Positions 17,562 through 27,382 of a stretch of 64,000 nt of DNA are shown piece after piece. Both the position numbers and the translations under genes were made by a program. Each line of letters opens with the position of its first letter. The first letter of the stretch is position 1. The stretch covers positions 333,387-397,386 of the forward strand of contig NZ_CP030040.1 of NCBI RefSeq assembly GCF_003260995.1, in the 5' to 3' direction. Source of the stretch: Acetobacterium sp. KB-1. Lineage in GTDB: Bacteria > Bacillota > Clostridia > Eubacteriales > Eubacteriaceae. The notes beneath the pieces were generated by a model. It was not told the DNA's origin and searched no databases. It saw nothing but the letters and a program-made list of their open reading frames with translations.

Positions 17562-18197
17562 ATGAAAGTATTAGGCATTAATGGTAGTCCTCATGGAGAA
17601 GGCAATACATTTACAGCACTGAGTATTGCTGGTGAAATATTTGCTCAGGAGAGCATCGATTTTGAAGTTTTCGATGTTGGTATGAAAGCGGTACAGGGGT
17701 GTACTGGTTGCAATGCTTGTAGTAAAAATAAAGATGAACAGTGTATCTTTACTAAAGATGTCGTCAACGAAGGGATTCAAAAAATTAAAGAGGCTGATGG
17801 TGTTATTTTTGCCAGTCCTGTTCATTTTTCTGGCATCAGCGGAAATATGAAGTCATTTATGGATCGGGCGTTTTATGTAGCTGGCGCCAATGGCGGATTA
17901 TTTCGGCATAAGGTCGGCGCTTCTCTAGTAGCGGTAAGACGTTCCGGTGGAGTGGCAAGTATTGATCAATTGAATCACTATATTACCTACTCGGAGATGG
18001 TAATGGCAACGGGCAATTACTGGAATGTTATTCATGGTCGCACTGCCGGAGAAGCTTCCCAGGATACCGAAGGCGCCCAGACCATTGAAGTTACGGCAGC
18101 CAACATGATTTGGCTGATGCGTCTCATCGAAAACGGCAAGGGTGTGGTTGCGGAACCAAATCCCTTTAAAAAAGTTTATATGCACTTTGTCAGATAA
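17562..18197 (+). CDS. Flavodoxin-fold NAD(P)H-dependent FMN reductase
   Basis: 211 residues. The N-terminus KVLGINGSPHGEGNTFTALS is the FMN phosphate-binding loop of flavodoxin-fold reductases, and CTGCNACSKNKDEQC gives the Cys-rich segment found in iron-sulfur flavoprotein relatives. SPVHFSGISGNMKSFMDR is the second FMN contact. It is a cytoplasmic redox protein with unknown partner. GGGAGG lies 7 nt before the ATG; an upstream TATACT (about 17512) is the likely -10. It ends at a bidirectional terminator. Confidence 0.88.
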   Translation: MKVLGINGSPHGEGNTFTALSIAGEIFAQESIDFEVFDVGMKAVQGCTGCNACSKNKDEQCIFTKDVVNEGIQKIKEADGVIFASPVHFSGISGNMKSFMDRAFYVAGANGGLFRHKVGASLVAVRRSGGVASIDQLNHYITYSEMVMATGNYWNVIHGRTAGEASQDTEGAQTIEVTAANMIWLMRLIENGKGVVAEPNPFKKVYMHFVR

Positions 18198-18214
18198 AGA
18201 AGTTGTTAATGTCA

Positions 18215-18247
18215 ATAAAAAAAACACGTTAAACGTGTTTTTTTATT
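18215..18247. terminator. Bidirectional terminator between convergent genes
   Basis: An A-rich arm ending AACACGT pairs with ACGTGTT followed by a T-run. The same structure read backwards also ends in T, serving both the flavodoxin-like gene and the minus-strand adhesin-like gene. Confidence 0.85.
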
Positions 18248-18249
18248 GG

Positions 18250-19095
18250 TTATTTAAATGTCATGTAAACCGGCCCAACTCCGCCGTCAATATTGATGCG
18301 ATGAGGGGCAGATTGCGTGCCGACGCCCGTTTCTGAAATACTCCGGTCGTTGATGGTAATGGGTCCAATACCCTGGTCGACAGTGATGAAATAGTCATCA
18401 ACATTGCCATTGATATCCAGATTGGTCTGGCCAACGCCGCAGTCGACTTCAAATTCTCCAGTGACAATCCCCTGGATACTAATAAGTCCCACCCCGCCGT
18501 TGATCTCAAAGTCATTGAGTTTTACGTTAGTAAAATGAACGGCTCCAGCTCCACCGCTGAGTTTACCGGAATTAGCCAGTAGCTGATCGGCCACGACTTC
18601 TCCAGCTCCCTGCTTGATGACCAGTTCATCAGTAACTAGTTGAGACAATTCACCGCGGCCGGCACCAATTTCTAGTTCCAGCTTTTTTAGTTGGGTGTTG
18701 CGGGGAATGGTAACGATAAGGTTGGTCATGCGATCTTTACCAAACAGATTCGGAAAGACTTGGGTGCTCTTTTTATCCTCAATAATAAGCTTGCCGTTGT
18801 CAAGGGTGGCATTAAGACTTGGTGGGACATTGGTTCCTTCAACGACAAAGGCATCTCCGCTTTGAAGCGTGATACTACCGGTATCAAAAGTAACAAAAAC
18901 AGATTTTAAGTCACCAGTAAAATCCTGTCGAAAATTGGATTCACCTTGTTCGATGATTTGGTTTTTGTTTTCAATCAGACCAAAACCCCGCATGATGGCG
19001 ACGCCCCCATTGACAATGCTGGCGATGATTCCTAATGCCAGCACCAGACCAAAAGCGATGGCCAGGTATTTAATCCAACTTTGATTACTACTCAT
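18250..19095 (-). CDS. DUF4097-like ('toastrack') single-pass membrane protein
   Basis: 281 residues. One membrane segment at about 9-31 is followed by an extracellular beta-rich domain with regularly spaced short strands and Gly turns (GAGRGELSQL, GGAGAVHFTN, GGVGLISIQG, CGVGQTNLD, GGVGPVYMTFK), the repeat pattern of DUF4097/DUF2807 toastrack domains. The gene overlaps the stop of the upstream LiaF-like gene by 4 bp (ATGA), so the two are co-translated. Toastrack proteins with LiaF-type partners usually take part in envelope-stress sensing; no two-component system is adjacent, so that role is inferred only. Confidence 0.75.
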   Translation of the reverse strand: MSSNQSWIKYLAIAFGLVLALGIIASIVNGGVAIMRGFGLIENKNQIIEQGESNFRQDFTGDLKSVFVTFDTGSITLQSGDAFVVEGTNVPPSLNATLDNGKLIIEDKKSTQVFPNLFGKDRMTNLIVTIPRNTQLKKLELEIGAGRGELSQLVTDELVIKQGAGEVVADQLLANSGKLSGGAGAVHFTNVKLNDFEINGGVGLISIQGIVTGEFEVDCGVGQTNLDINGNVDDYFITVDQGIGPITINDRSISETGVGTQSAPHRINIDGGVGPVYMTFK

Positions 19096-19769
19096 TTGAC
19101 TTCAGTCCCTCCAAAGATATTTGTGCTATTGATGTAAATCGTCGGTGGATTTTCGTCCAGCGGTCTGTTAGTCTTATTTGATGCGCCACCAAAAATCGGT
19201 GTGGTTGCCATTTCTACCCGGACATTGCTGGGAACCATCAAATCAATACCGCCAAAGACAGCAGTAGCCGAAATATAAATATCTTCGTTGATGATGGCTT
19301 GTCTCAAATCAAGGTCGACACTGCCAAAAACTGCAGTAATAGTAGCGCCGTTAAACGCTTCCCCAGGAAAGTTAATCTCCTGACCGCCAAATATAGCCGA
19401 ATACTCAGGAAGTCCATCCTTTGTCATACCCTGAATTAATTTAGCGTTCTTACTGAGTCGATCCTTGAACATGATGCTCAATCCAATGGCAATAATAATG
19501 ATCGGAAAGATCAGGTCCCCCAACAATGCACCGTTAAAATAGCCTCTGGCAGAAATAAATAATAACACACCAATACCTAAGCCAATAGTATTCCAGAGTT
19601 GTACGCCATTTTGCACCATACTGATAGCACAGGGAATAATGATGAATAAGGTCCACCAGCCGTCAAAAAATAGCTCAAAATTCCACAGACCAAATACGTT
19701 TCCGGCAAAGCCAAGGCCGATAACGACTAATAATAGCCCCCACAACAAGTTGCCTACTCGATTTCTCAT
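19092..19769 (-). CDS. LiaF-like membrane protein
   Basis: 225 residues. Four hydrophobic segments in residues 5-105 form the LiaI/LiaF-like transmembrane unit, followed by a short beta domain with the LiaF C-terminal repeats YSAIFGGQEINFPG, ITAVFGSVDLDLR, ATAVFGGIDLMVP and TPIFGGASN. LiaF proteins restrain envelope-stress kinases in Bacillus. The ribosome site is GGAGAG just upstream on the minus strand, and a TATAAT -10 is visible (19798-19803, minus). It is translationally coupled to the toastrack gene. Confidence 0.82.
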   Translation of the reverse strand: MRNRVGNLLWGLLLVVIGLGFAGNVFGLWNFELFFDGWWTLFIIIPCAISMVQNGVQLWNTIGLGIGVLLFISARGYFNGALLGDLIFPIIIIAIGLSIMFKDRLSKNAKLIQGMTKDGLPEYSAIFGGQEINFPGEAFNGATITAVFGSVDLDLRQAIINEDIYISATAVFGGIDLMVPSNVRVEMATTPIFGGASNKTNRPLDENPPTIYINSTNIFGGTEVK

Positions 19770-19955
19770 TTTTCTCTCCTTTTTTTAAAGTTACTTTATT
19801 ATAGCACGCTTCTGATAAAATTTCATTCTTCCTGGATTTATTCAAGTGAGAAAATAATTCAGTCAGAGGGCTTATAGTAATTGACTTAATGAAATAGGGT
19901 AGGTAAAATGGTAGAAAGAGGATCTAAGAATAGATGATAATCGAAAGAGGATCTT

Positions 19956-20417
19956 TTGAATTTAAAACAGAGAGCAGTCGATTATGTGAGATCGACAATG
20001 GAGGATAGTAACATGGGGTTAGAGAGTGTTTTATATAAATGCGACCGGGGAGTAGATCTTAAACAATTACGGCTAAAGCCCTGGGCGGTAGCTTCTGAAG
20101 TGATGGGTCGGTTTAAAAAAACGAACCAGATTCATCGCTGGTTCTTAGAAAATATTCAAAATGGGGTTGATGATGGGCGGTTTTATCTGGTGGAAGAATA
20201 CCAGTTTAAAAAGCTTTACAGGCTATGTACCACGGTGGATAGCAATCCTGAGCGGGCAGAAGAATTGTTACCTACTTTAAAAGGATTTGATATTGGCAGT
20301 GCTAAATATGATGAGGTCTATTATGAGAACCTCAGCAAGGTGCTTATTATTTTAAGACATATTAATAATACCTTCGATTTTAATAATAACGATTTGGTCT
20401 ATAGTAGTTCTCATTAA
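19956..20417 (+). CDS. Unknown 153-residue protein, TTG start
   Basis: No family recognised. The start is TTG 19956, supported by AAAGAGG (19944-19950) five bases upstream; no earlier ATG fits. The protein is soluble, mainly helical in composition, with WAVASEVMGRFKKTNQIHRWFLENIQNG and FYLVEEYQFKKLYRL as the most structured parts and an Asn/Asp-rich tail. It stands alone between the divergent LiaF-like gene and a terminator at 20456. Confidence 0.65.
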   Translation: MNLKQRAVDYVRSTMEDSNMGLESVLYKCDRGVDLKQLRLKPWAVASEVMGRFKKTNQIHRWFLENIQNGVDDGRFYLVEEYQFKKLYRLCTTVDSNPERAEELLPTLKGFDIGSAKYDEVYYENLSKVLIILRHINNTFDFNNNDLVYSSSH

Positions 20418-20455
20418 TTTAGTAGAATTTTAGGTGCCGCTACAAATTTTGTCAG

Positions 20456-20493
20456 GCCGGCTGAATTTCTCATCAGCTGGCTATTCTTTTTTT
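20456..20493 (+). terminator. Terminator after the unknown 153-residue gene
   Basis: GCCGGCTGA (20456-20464) pairs with TCAGCTGGC (20473-20481, one wobble), then a T-rich tail. The remaining gene-free stretch to 20800 contains the element listed at 20651 and otherwise nothing I can identify. Confidence 0.85.
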
Positions 20494-20650
20494 TAAACAC
20501 GACAATAAAATTATCGTAAAAAATTAAATAGAACTAAAGTAAGCCGGGTTAATGACGATAGTATATAAGTGGCAAATGAAAATAACCGTATACGAAAAAT
20601 GAAATGACAATTGTAATTCAACAATTAATCCGCTAAACGATTGATCATGA

Positions 20651-20703
20651 GTTAGCTGCCTTATTCGATGCCGATAAAGAAAAAGGTAGCAACGCTTTTT
20701 TTT
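20651..20703 (+). promoter_or_regulatory. Hairpin with T-run containing a sigma-D-like -10
   Basis: GTTAGCTGCC (20651-20660) can pair with GGTAGCAAC (20685-20693) followed by eight T, which looks like an attenuator or terminator. The loop contains GCCGATAA (20670-20677), the consensus -10 of the flagellar/chemotaxis sigma factor, at a sensible distance (about 120 bp) from the chemoreceptor start. The matching -35 (TAAA) is poor. Either reading is possible. Confidence 0.4.
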
Positions 20704-20800
20704 ATTGAGGATTGCGGTTTAATTATTCGATGAAAGATGGGTATAAATTAGGATATAAGCGTTATATTATATTGAAGTAAAATTTAGGAGGAGAAAAAGG

Positions 20801-23131
20801 ATGAAGCATGAGAAGAGTTTGTTGTCAAAGATCCTGGTAACGGTTGTTTTGCCTGTAGCAATTGTATTTTGTATCGTAGCAGGTATTGCAATGATGGTTA
20901 CAAGTCAAAGTTATGACCAGTTTACAGGTATTCAAAACAGCTTATTATTAGTTTATGTAATCGGTTTAGTTGTTATTGTTGGTGTGATCGCTTTAGGAAT
21001 GAAAGAAGTTTCAAACAGAATCGCCAGTCTGGCAGTGGTTGCTAACCGAATGGCAGAAGGTGATCTTGAAAGTGGACTTGGATCTGAGAAACCTCAGGAT
21101 CAGTTGGGTGAAATCAGTTATGCGTTATCATTGATTGCTGAAAATATTAAAATTCAATCAGAAATGGCCGCTAAGCTGGCAGTTGGTGATTTTTCAGCAA
21201 TCATCAGCCCACAGTCAGACAAGGACCAGATGGGAAATAGTTTATCAGCAGTTCAAAAGTCGGTGGGAAAACTACTCGATTATCTTAATATGATGCCGGA
21301 TTTGGTTGAGAACAAAGAGTATTTTGATCGGAATATTGAAAATGACATGAAGGGTGATTATAAAAAAGCACTTGCGCAGGCAAATCAGGCTATGGAGACA
21401 GTCACCTCAAATATGGAATACTATTTAGCCATTCTGGATGCCCTGCCTTACCGTGTGACTACTACGGACAAAAATATGAAAATGGTCTTTGTCAATAAAA
21501 TTCTTGAAGATCTGATGAAGTTGACCGGTACGGCTGAAAAGAGAGAAGATATTCGCGGCGCGGATTGCCATAGCTGTAATCTGGAGATGTGTCATACCGA
21601 AAACTGTGGCGTAACGATGTTAAATGGCAGTGGGGATCAACTGAATGAACTTGGCTATGCCGAGTATCGCTTTGAATTTATGGATCGATACTACCGGATG
21701 GATACCATGAACCTCATAAACAAATACGGTGAAAAGATCGGTTATGTTGAAGTATCTCATGATACAACACCGGTAATGAGTGTCAATAATTATCGGAGCG
21801 AAGCGGTAGTTCGACTGGCTGACAACCTGCATCGATTATCATTGGGAAATCTTGATCTTGATTTGCATGTAGATGAACCGGGACAATATACTAACGAAGT
21901 CTATGACCAGTTTAAAGCAATTGGGGACAGCTTAACAGAGGTTAAAAGTACTATCGGTAATCTCATTGATGATGCCAGCATGCTAACGCATGCAGCAATT
22001 GAGGGACAACTTGATGCCAGAGCCGATGAAACAAAATTCGAAGGCTCTTGGCAGGAACTGATCAGCGGGATGAACAGCATTCTTGGTGAAATAGCAAAAC
22101 CCCTCAAAGAAGTTTCGGATGTGATGGATGAAATAACTAACGGAAATCTAAATGTGAGTGTAAATGGTTCTTACAGCGGTAGTTTTGAAACGTTAAAACA
22201 AGCTGTCAATTCAATGGGGAGCGGATTTGAAAAAATAGTGGGAGAAATTTCCACCGTTACAGAAGAAATTGGTAATGGAAATCTCAACTTAGAGAATGTC
22301 AGCTCATTCGGAGGGGATTTTAATAAAATTTCTGATGCCCTTAATACCATTATTGCAACCCTGAACTCACTGCTTGGAGATATTAATCATGCCGCTGAGC
22401 AGGTAAACGCCGGAGCCAATCAGGTGTCCGACAGCAGCCAGGCCCTGGCTCAGGGTTCTACCGAACAGGCTAGCTCGATCCAGGAACTAACCGCATCCAT
22501 AGCAGAAATAGCTGACCAAACGAAGAACAACGCCGTCAATGCGAACAAGGCCAGGGAATTGGCGACAAATGTGATGGGCAATGCTGATAAAGGTAACCAT
22601 CAAATGACCGAGATGCAGCAGTCAATGGTGGAAATTAACAAGTCATCCGAAGATATTTCCAAGATCATCAAGGTAATTGACGATATTGCCTTCCAGACCA
22701 ATATTTTAGCGCTTAACGCGGCTGTGGAAGCAGCCCGGGCCGGTCAGCATGGCAAAGGCTTTGCTGTGGTAGCCGAAGAAGTCCGCACCCTGGCTGCCCG
22801 TAGTGCTGACGCTGCCAAAGAAACAACCGTTTTAATAGAAGGTTCCATTAACAAGGTGGCGGTCGGTACAAAAATTGCCGATGAAACGGCCAGTGCGTTA
22901 GATGAAATTGTAGGCGGTATTACCCAAGTCAATGACTTAGTCGACTACATCGCCACGGCCTCTAATGAACAAGCCACCGGCATCGCCCAGATTAATATGG
23001 GTGTTGAGCAGGTTGCTCAGGTCGTGCAGCAGAATTCGGCGACAGCTGAACAGAGTGCTGCTGCCAGCGAAGAACTTTCAGGACAATCAATTTTGTTAAA
23101 ACAAATGATTGATCAGTTTCAACTGAGATAA
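20801..23131 (+). CDS. Methyl-accepting chemotaxis protein with cytoplasmic Cys-bearing PAS domain (copy 1)
   Basis: 776 residues. Two membrane segments (about 10-30 and 44-64) with only a short loop outside, so sensing is intracellular. A HAMP domain (about 65-120) is followed by a PAS-like domain at about 205-330 with a Cys cluster, [16 protein letters not shown] (residues about 255-270), then further HAMP-like segments with the recurrent phrase NGNLNLEN, and the kinase-control MA domain (about 510-776) with the conserved tip [32 protein letters not shown]. The Cys set could hold a metal or iron-sulfur centre, or sense redox. GGAGGAG lies 8 nt before the ATG. The signalling half is nearly identical in DNA to the next gene. 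Confidence 0.92.
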   Translation: MKHEKSLLSKILVTVVLPVAIVFCIVAGIAMMVTSQSYDQFTGIQNSLLLVYVIGLVVIVGVIALGMKEVSNRIASLAVVANRMAEGDLESGLGSEKPQDQLGEISYALSLIAENIKIQSEMAAKLAVGDFSAIISPQSDKDQMGNSLSAVQKSVGKLLDYLNMMPDLVENKEYFDRNIENDMKGDYKKALAQANQAMETVTSNMEYYLAILDALPYRVTTTDKNMKMVFVNKILEDLMKLTGTAEKREDIRGADCHSCNLEMCHTENCGVTMLNGSGDQLNELGYAEYRFEFMDRYYRMDTMNLINKYGEKIGYVEVSHDTTPVMSVNNYRSEAVVRLADNLHRLSLGNLDLDLHVDEPGQYTNEVYDQFKAIGDSLTEVKSTIGNLIDDASMLTHAAIEGQLDARADETKFEGSWQELISGMNSILGEIAKPLKEVSDVMDEITNGNLNVSVNGSYSGSFETLKQAVNSMGSGFEKIVGEISTVTEEIGNGNLNLENVSSFGGDFNKISDALNTIIATLNSLLGDINHAAEQVNAGANQVSDSSQALAQGSTEQASSIQELTASIAEIADQTKNNAVNANKARELATNVMGNADKGNHQMTEMQQSMVEINKSSEDISKIIKVIDDIAFQTNILALNAAVEAARAGQHGKGFAVVAEEVRTLAARSADAAKETTVLIEGSINKVAVGTKIADETASALDEIVGGITQVNDLVDYIATASNEQATGIAQINMGVEQVAQVVQQNSATAEQSAAASEELSGQSILLKQMIDQFQLR

Positions 23132-23166
23132 AAATAGAATCAGAACTTTTATCCTCAGTCATTTTG

Positions 23167-23200
23167 AATAACATTAGGAATTACCTAATGTTATTCTTTT
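23167..23200 (+). terminator. Terminator between the two chemoreceptor genes
   Basis: A perfect 12-bp stem (23167-23178 with 23184-23195), 5-base loop, then CTTTTT. Confidence 0.9.
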
Positions 23201-23253
23201 TCATAAGTGGATCGAAATAACACCAGAAAGTTAAGGTGAAACAAAATTTGAAG

Positions 23254-23282
23254 TTGAGTTTACTATAAATATCATATATAAT
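23254..23282 (+). promoter_or_regulatory. Promoter of the second chemoreceptor
   Basis: TTGAGT (23254-23259), 17-bp spacer, TATAAT (23277-23282). The transcript would have a leader of about 145 nt. With the terminator upstream, this shows the two receptors are separate units. The rest of the gap (23283-23435) shows nothing recognisable; it does not match known c-di-GMP riboswitch consensus. Confidence 0.65.
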
Positions 23283-23435
23283 GTTGTCCATATATAAATT
23301 ATTGTAGCGAAACGCCCTAGCTGTGAAACGCAACAGTATTGATTGCAATATCGTTTAGCGATATAACCCTTCAAAGAAAAGTGGTGGAGAATAAAAGAAG
23401 TAGCTTCAAATTATCTCAATCTCAAGGAGGAAAGA

Positions 23436-25745
23436 ATGGAACATAAAAAGAGTTTGCTGTCAAAAGTTCTATTGACAGTTGTGCTGCCGGTAGTCTTGAT
23501 ATTCTGCGCAACGGCGGGCATTGCAATGTCTGTTGTCAGTCAAAATTTTAATCAGTTTGGGGAGATCCAGAATAATATCGTACTGATTTTTGGCATTGGT
23601 TTAGTTGTAATGGTTGGTGTAAGTGTACTTGGCATAAAGGGAATATCGAGTCGCTTAACCAGCCTGGCCGAGACTGCCAATCGGTTGTCAGAGGGAGACG
23701 TTGAAGTCGTTTACGAATCTGGCCCCCCTCAAGATCAGTTAGGTGAAGTTGCTTATGCCCTTTCGGGTTTGGCAAAGAATATGCAGTTGCAGTCTGAAGC
23801 GGCGGTTAAATTAGCTAAGGGTGATCTATCAGTTATGATCTCGCCGTTATCTGATAAGGATGTGCTGGGTAACAATCTGCTAGAGATTCAGTCATCCATA
23901 AAAAGGGTGAATGATTACCTGATGCAGTTGCCTGAACGTGTAAAAAAAGAAGCGGACCTGGAAAATAAACTGGAACCCGAAATTATTGGTGATTATAAAA
24001 CTGGGATCGAACATGTGAACCAGGCCATCCAAACGGTGGCCGACAAACGCGATTACTTTCAGGCAATTCTTGATGCGATGCCGTACCGCATTACGGTTGT
24101 TGATACAGATTTGAAGTGGACATTTATAAATAAAACCCTTCAAGACCTGAGAATAGCTACCGGAAGAGAAGGCGAACGGGAAACACTTTATGGTGATGAT
24201 TGTTGCAAGTCAAACCTTGACATGTGTAAAAATGAGGATTGTGGCGTCAAGGCTTACCGAAAAACAGGCCGAATTGAATTTCCGTTTCCATATCGTGGTG
24301 GTCATTATCGTATGGACACGACGCCAATTATTGATAAACATGGTGACACCATTGGTTATGTTGAAACCTCGTTTAATACGACCGGAACGATGAGTGTTAA
24401 CAATTATTCGAAGACCGAAATTACTCGGCTGGCGGATAATTTAAGACGTTTATCAGAAGGAAATCTCGATTTTGATTTGGATGTTCAGGAACCGGATGAG
24501 CACACTCAGGAGGTTTATGAACAGTTTAAAGCCATCGAAACAAATTTACATGAAGTGAAAGATTCCATCGACAGTCTCATTAGTGATGCTATCATCTTGA
24601 CGACGGCCGCAATGCAGGGAGATTTGGATGTTCGGGCCGATGAAACCAAATTCAGCGGCTCCTGGAACGAACTGATCAGTGGCATGAATGGCATACTTGG
24701 TGTTATGGCAAAGCCGATGGAAGAAGTCGCTAATGTGATGGATGCCATCGCTAGTGGCAATCTTGATGTGATGGTTGAAGGTTATTATCAGGGCAGTTTT
24801 GATGTCTTAAAACAGGCTGTCAATGAAATGGGTAGCAACTTTAAAACGATTGTGACAGAAATTTCCACCGTTACCGGAGCCATCAGCAATGGGAATCTTA
24901 ATTTAGAGAATGTCAGAGCTTTTGGCGGTGACTTTAATGCGATTTCTGATGCCCTCAATACCATCATTGAAACTTTGAACTCGTTGCTTGGAGATATCAA
25001 TCATGCATCCGAACAGGTTAATGCCGGGGCCAATCAGGTATCTGACAGCAGTCAGGCCCTGGCTCAGGGTTCTACCGAACAGGCTAGCTCGATCCAGGAA
25101 CTAACCGCATCCATAGCAGAAATAGCTGACCAAACGAAGAACAACGCCATCAATGCGAACAAGGCCAGAGAATTGGCGACAAATGTGATGGGAAATGCTG
25201 ACAAAGGAAACGCTCAGATGACAGAGATGCAGCAATCAATGGTGGAAATTAACAAGTCATCCGAAGATATTTCCAAGATCATCAAGGTGATTGACGATAT
25301 TGCCTTCCAGACCAATATTTTAGCGCTTAACGCGGCAGTGGAAGCAGCCCGGGCCGGACAGCATGGCAAAGGCTTTGCTGTGGTAGCTGAAGAAGTTCGC
25401 ACCCTGGCTGCCCGTAGTGCTGAAGCTGCCAAAGAAACAACCGTTTTAATAGAAGGTTCCATCAACAAGGTGGCGGTCGGTACAAAAATTGCCGATGAAA
25501 CGGCCAGTGCGTTAGATGAAATTGTTGGCGGTATTACCCAAGTCAATGACTTAGTCGACTACATCGCCACGGCCTCCAATGAACAGGCCACCGGCATCGC
25601 TCAGATTAATATGGGTGTTGAGCAGGTTGCTCAGGTTGTGCAGCAGAATTCGGCAACAGCCGAAGAGAGTGCCGCTGCCAGTGAAGAATTGTCTGGCCAA
25701 TCGATCTTGTTAAAACAGATGATCGACCAGTTTTCGCTGCGTTAA
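23436..25745 (+). CDS. Methyl-accepting chemotaxis protein with cytoplasmic Cys-bearing PAS domain (copy 2)
   Basis: 769 residues with the same plan as the preceding gene: two membrane segments close together, HAMP, PAS-like domain with [17 protein letters not shown] (about residues 253-269), a second HAMP-like region and the MA signalling domain. Aligned with copy 1, three Cys (pattern C-x7-C-x4-C) are kept while the fourth has moved, from C-x2-C to CC. The N-terminal about 490 residues clearly differ, yet from about 25010 the DNA matches the first copy almost base for base, including silent positions. AAGGAGG lies 6 nt upstream of the ATG. Probably a tandem duplication with later gene conversion. 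Confidence 0.92.
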   Translation: MEHKKSLLSKVLLTVVLPVVLIFCATAGIAMSVVSQNFNQFGEIQNNIVLIFGIGLVVMVGVSVLGIKGISSRLTSLAETANRLSEGDVEVVYESGPPQDQLGEVAYALSGLAKNMQLQSEAAVKLAKGDLSVMISPLSDKDVLGNNLLEIQSSIKRVNDYLMQLPERVKKEADLENKLEPEIIGDYKTGIEHVNQAIQTVADKRDYFQAILDAMPYRITVVDTDLKWTFINKTLQDLRIATGREGERETLYGDDCCKSNLDMCKNEDCGVKAYRKTGRIEFPFPYRGGHYRMDTTPIIDKHGDTIGYVETSFNTTGTMSVNNYSKTEITRLADNLRRLSEGNLDFDLDVQEPDEHTQEVYEQFKAIETNLHEVKDSIDSLISDAIILTTAAMQGDLDVRADETKFSGSWNELISGMNGILGVMAKPMEEVANVMDAIASGNLDVMVEGYYQGSFDVLKQAVNEMGSNFKTIVTEISTVTGAISNGNLNLENVRAFGGDFNAISDALNTIIETLNSLLGDINHASEQVNAGANQVSDSSQALAQGSTEQASSIQELTASIAEIADQTKNNAINANKARELATNVMGNADKGNAQMTEMQQSMVEINKSSEDISKIIKVIDDIAFQTNILALNAAVEAARAGQHGKGFAVVAEEVRTLAARSAEAAKETTVLIEGSINKVAVGTKIADETASALDEIVGGITQVNDLVDYIATASNEQATGIAQINMGVEQVAQVVQQNSATAEESAAASEELSGQSILLKQMIDQFSLR

Positions 25746-25765
25746 GTCAATCAGGAAAATAAAGA

Positions 25766-25799
25766 CAAAAAGACCACCTTGTGATGAGGTGGTCTTTTT
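25766..25799 (+). terminator. Terminator after the second chemoreceptor
   Basis: AGACCACCT (25771-25779) pairs with AGGTGGTCT (25787-25795), flanked by A and T runs, so it may work in both directions. Confidence 0.9.
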
Positions 25800-25816
25800 A
25801 TAGAAGGGAGATCAGC

Positions 25817-27136
25817 ATGAATCGATTAATTGCCAAACTGATACTTTTTACCGACTCAAATCAGAAAAATTTACTTAAACAAATGGGACAGCTCTATGAA
25901 CGTTTTTACAAAGATGAGGATTCTAAGGAAGAACTGATTGCTGAGAGTTATCGCCAGATAAAAACGCTGCTGGAAATAGCTACAGATTTTGGATTTGACC
26001 GCAACCTCTGGCATCACTATCTGACCTTTTTACTGATCACCAATGAAAATCCATTCAGTCTGACCTGTGAAAAGGTGGGGAAAAAAGAAGGTAGTGTTAA
26101 TTATTTTGCTCAGAACGATTGTAAAATTTTTAAGGATCTTTTTGATTTCGATTTTACTGAGTTGGAGTCCGTATTGGGGATTGATTGCTTTACCCGGATT
26201 TCAGATTACCAGGCTATCCGAAAGCCGGAATTCATGTACAATCAGAACGTCAGTGAAAAAGTGAAAGAACTGAGCCTAAAACTGGCGGCATCAGCAAATG
26301 AACAGCTATTTTTTGATGAGATTACACGGTTTTATCAAGACTTTGGGGTGGGTATGTTTGGCCTGAATAAAGCCTTTCGGATTACTCCCAAAGCCGATAA
26401 CACCGGGGTAATTTTTAATCCGATCAATAACATGGATAAGGTCATGCTGGCAGATCTGGTTGGATACGAAAGTCAGAAACAAAAGCTTGTCGAAAACACC
26501 AAGGCCTTTGTCGAAGGGCGAAAAGCAAACAATGTGTTGTTGTTCGGGGATAGTGGTACCGGGAAGTCCACCAGTATCAAAGCTATCGTCAACGAATTCT
26601 ATCATCAGGGACTGCGGATGATTGAAATCTACAAGCATCAATTTCGAGATTTATCAAATGTCATTGCCCAGATAAAAAATCGGAACTATCGGTTTATTAT
26701 TTACATGGATGATCTTTCCTTTGAGGAATTTGAGATCGAATATAAGTTTCTCAAAGCAGTTATTGAAGGCGGTGTGGAAACAAAACCGGATAATATTTTG
26801 ATTTATGCTACCTCAAATCGACGCCATTTGATTCGGGAAACCTGGAATGACCGAAATGATCTGGAAGCAAACGGGGATATCCACCGGTCAGACACGATGC
26901 AAGAAAAACTGTCGCTAGTGAATCGCTTTGGGGTCAGTATTTTTTACGAACGTCCCAGTCAGAAACAGTATTTTAAAATTGTGGCGGAGCTGGCCAAGCG
27001 AGAAGGTCTTGAGATATCTGAAGAAGTTCTTTCTCAGGAAGCCAATAAATGGGAACTACAGCATGGTGGGATTTCTGGTCGAACTGCTCAGCAATTTATC
27101 AATCATTTGCTTTCGATCAGTGTAGAGGATGATTAA
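25817..27136 (+). CDS. DUF815-family AAA ATPase
   Basis: 439 residues from ATG 25817 (GAAGGGAG upstream; the earlier in-frame ATG at 25781 lies in the terminator). The C-terminal half, from about residue 200, is the DUF815 P-loop module: Walker A LFGDSGTGKST, Walker B FIIYMDDLSF, then an Arg-rich sensor region (YATSNRRHLIRETW) typical of the family. The N-terminal 190 residues are helical and unassigned. Cellular role is not established for this family. It stands alone between the chemoreceptor and the beta-CASP nuclease gene, each with its own gap. Confidence 0.87.
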   Translation: MNRLIAKLILFTDSNQKNLLKQMGQLYERFYKDEDSKEELIAESYRQIKTLLEIATDFGFDRNLWHHYLTFLLITNENPFSLTCEKVGKKEGSVNYFAQNDCKIFKDLFDFDFTELESVLGIDCFTRISDYQAIRKPEFMYNQNVSEKVKELSLKLAASANEQLFFDEITRFYQDFGVGMFGLNKAFRITPKADNTGVIFNPINNMDKVMLADLVGYESQKQKLVENTKAFVEGRKANNVLLFGDSGTGKSTSIKAIVNEFYHQGLRMIEIYKHQFRDLSNVIAQIKNRNYRFIIYMDDLSFEEFEIEYKFLKAVIEGGVETKPDNILIYATSNRRHLIRETWNDRNDLEANGDIHRSDTMQEKLSLVNRFGVSIFYERPSQKQYFKIVAELAKREGLEISEEVLSQEANKWELQHGGISGRTAQQFINHLLSISVEDD

Positions 27137-27382
27137 TTCGATCAGGGCCAACTTACTTCAATAAGGCTTAAAAAATAAGATCTGGTCAAAAAAGTGACAC
27201 TTAATTTTGCTCCAGGTATTTTTATCGTCATAATCTGCGTAAATTTTAGTAATTTGGATATCTATAAAGTAAAGGGTTAAAAGATAGAAAAGATGATAAA
27301 GATTGATGGCTGGCATACGCAAGGCTATTGAGTTAAAAAATTTGCGATTGTTTTAATTGAAAAAAAGAACAGGAGAAAGAAA

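Noticed and set aside
23283-23435. c-di-GMP riboswitch before the second chemoreceptor
   Set aside because: There are GCGAAACGC and AAACGCAAC stretches, but the conserved class I or II core and tetraloop-receptor pattern cannot be found.
22744-25546. Minus-strand frames opposite the chemoreceptor signalling domains
   Set aside because: The same shadow occurs in both copies simply because the plus-strand DNA is duplicated; no start signals.
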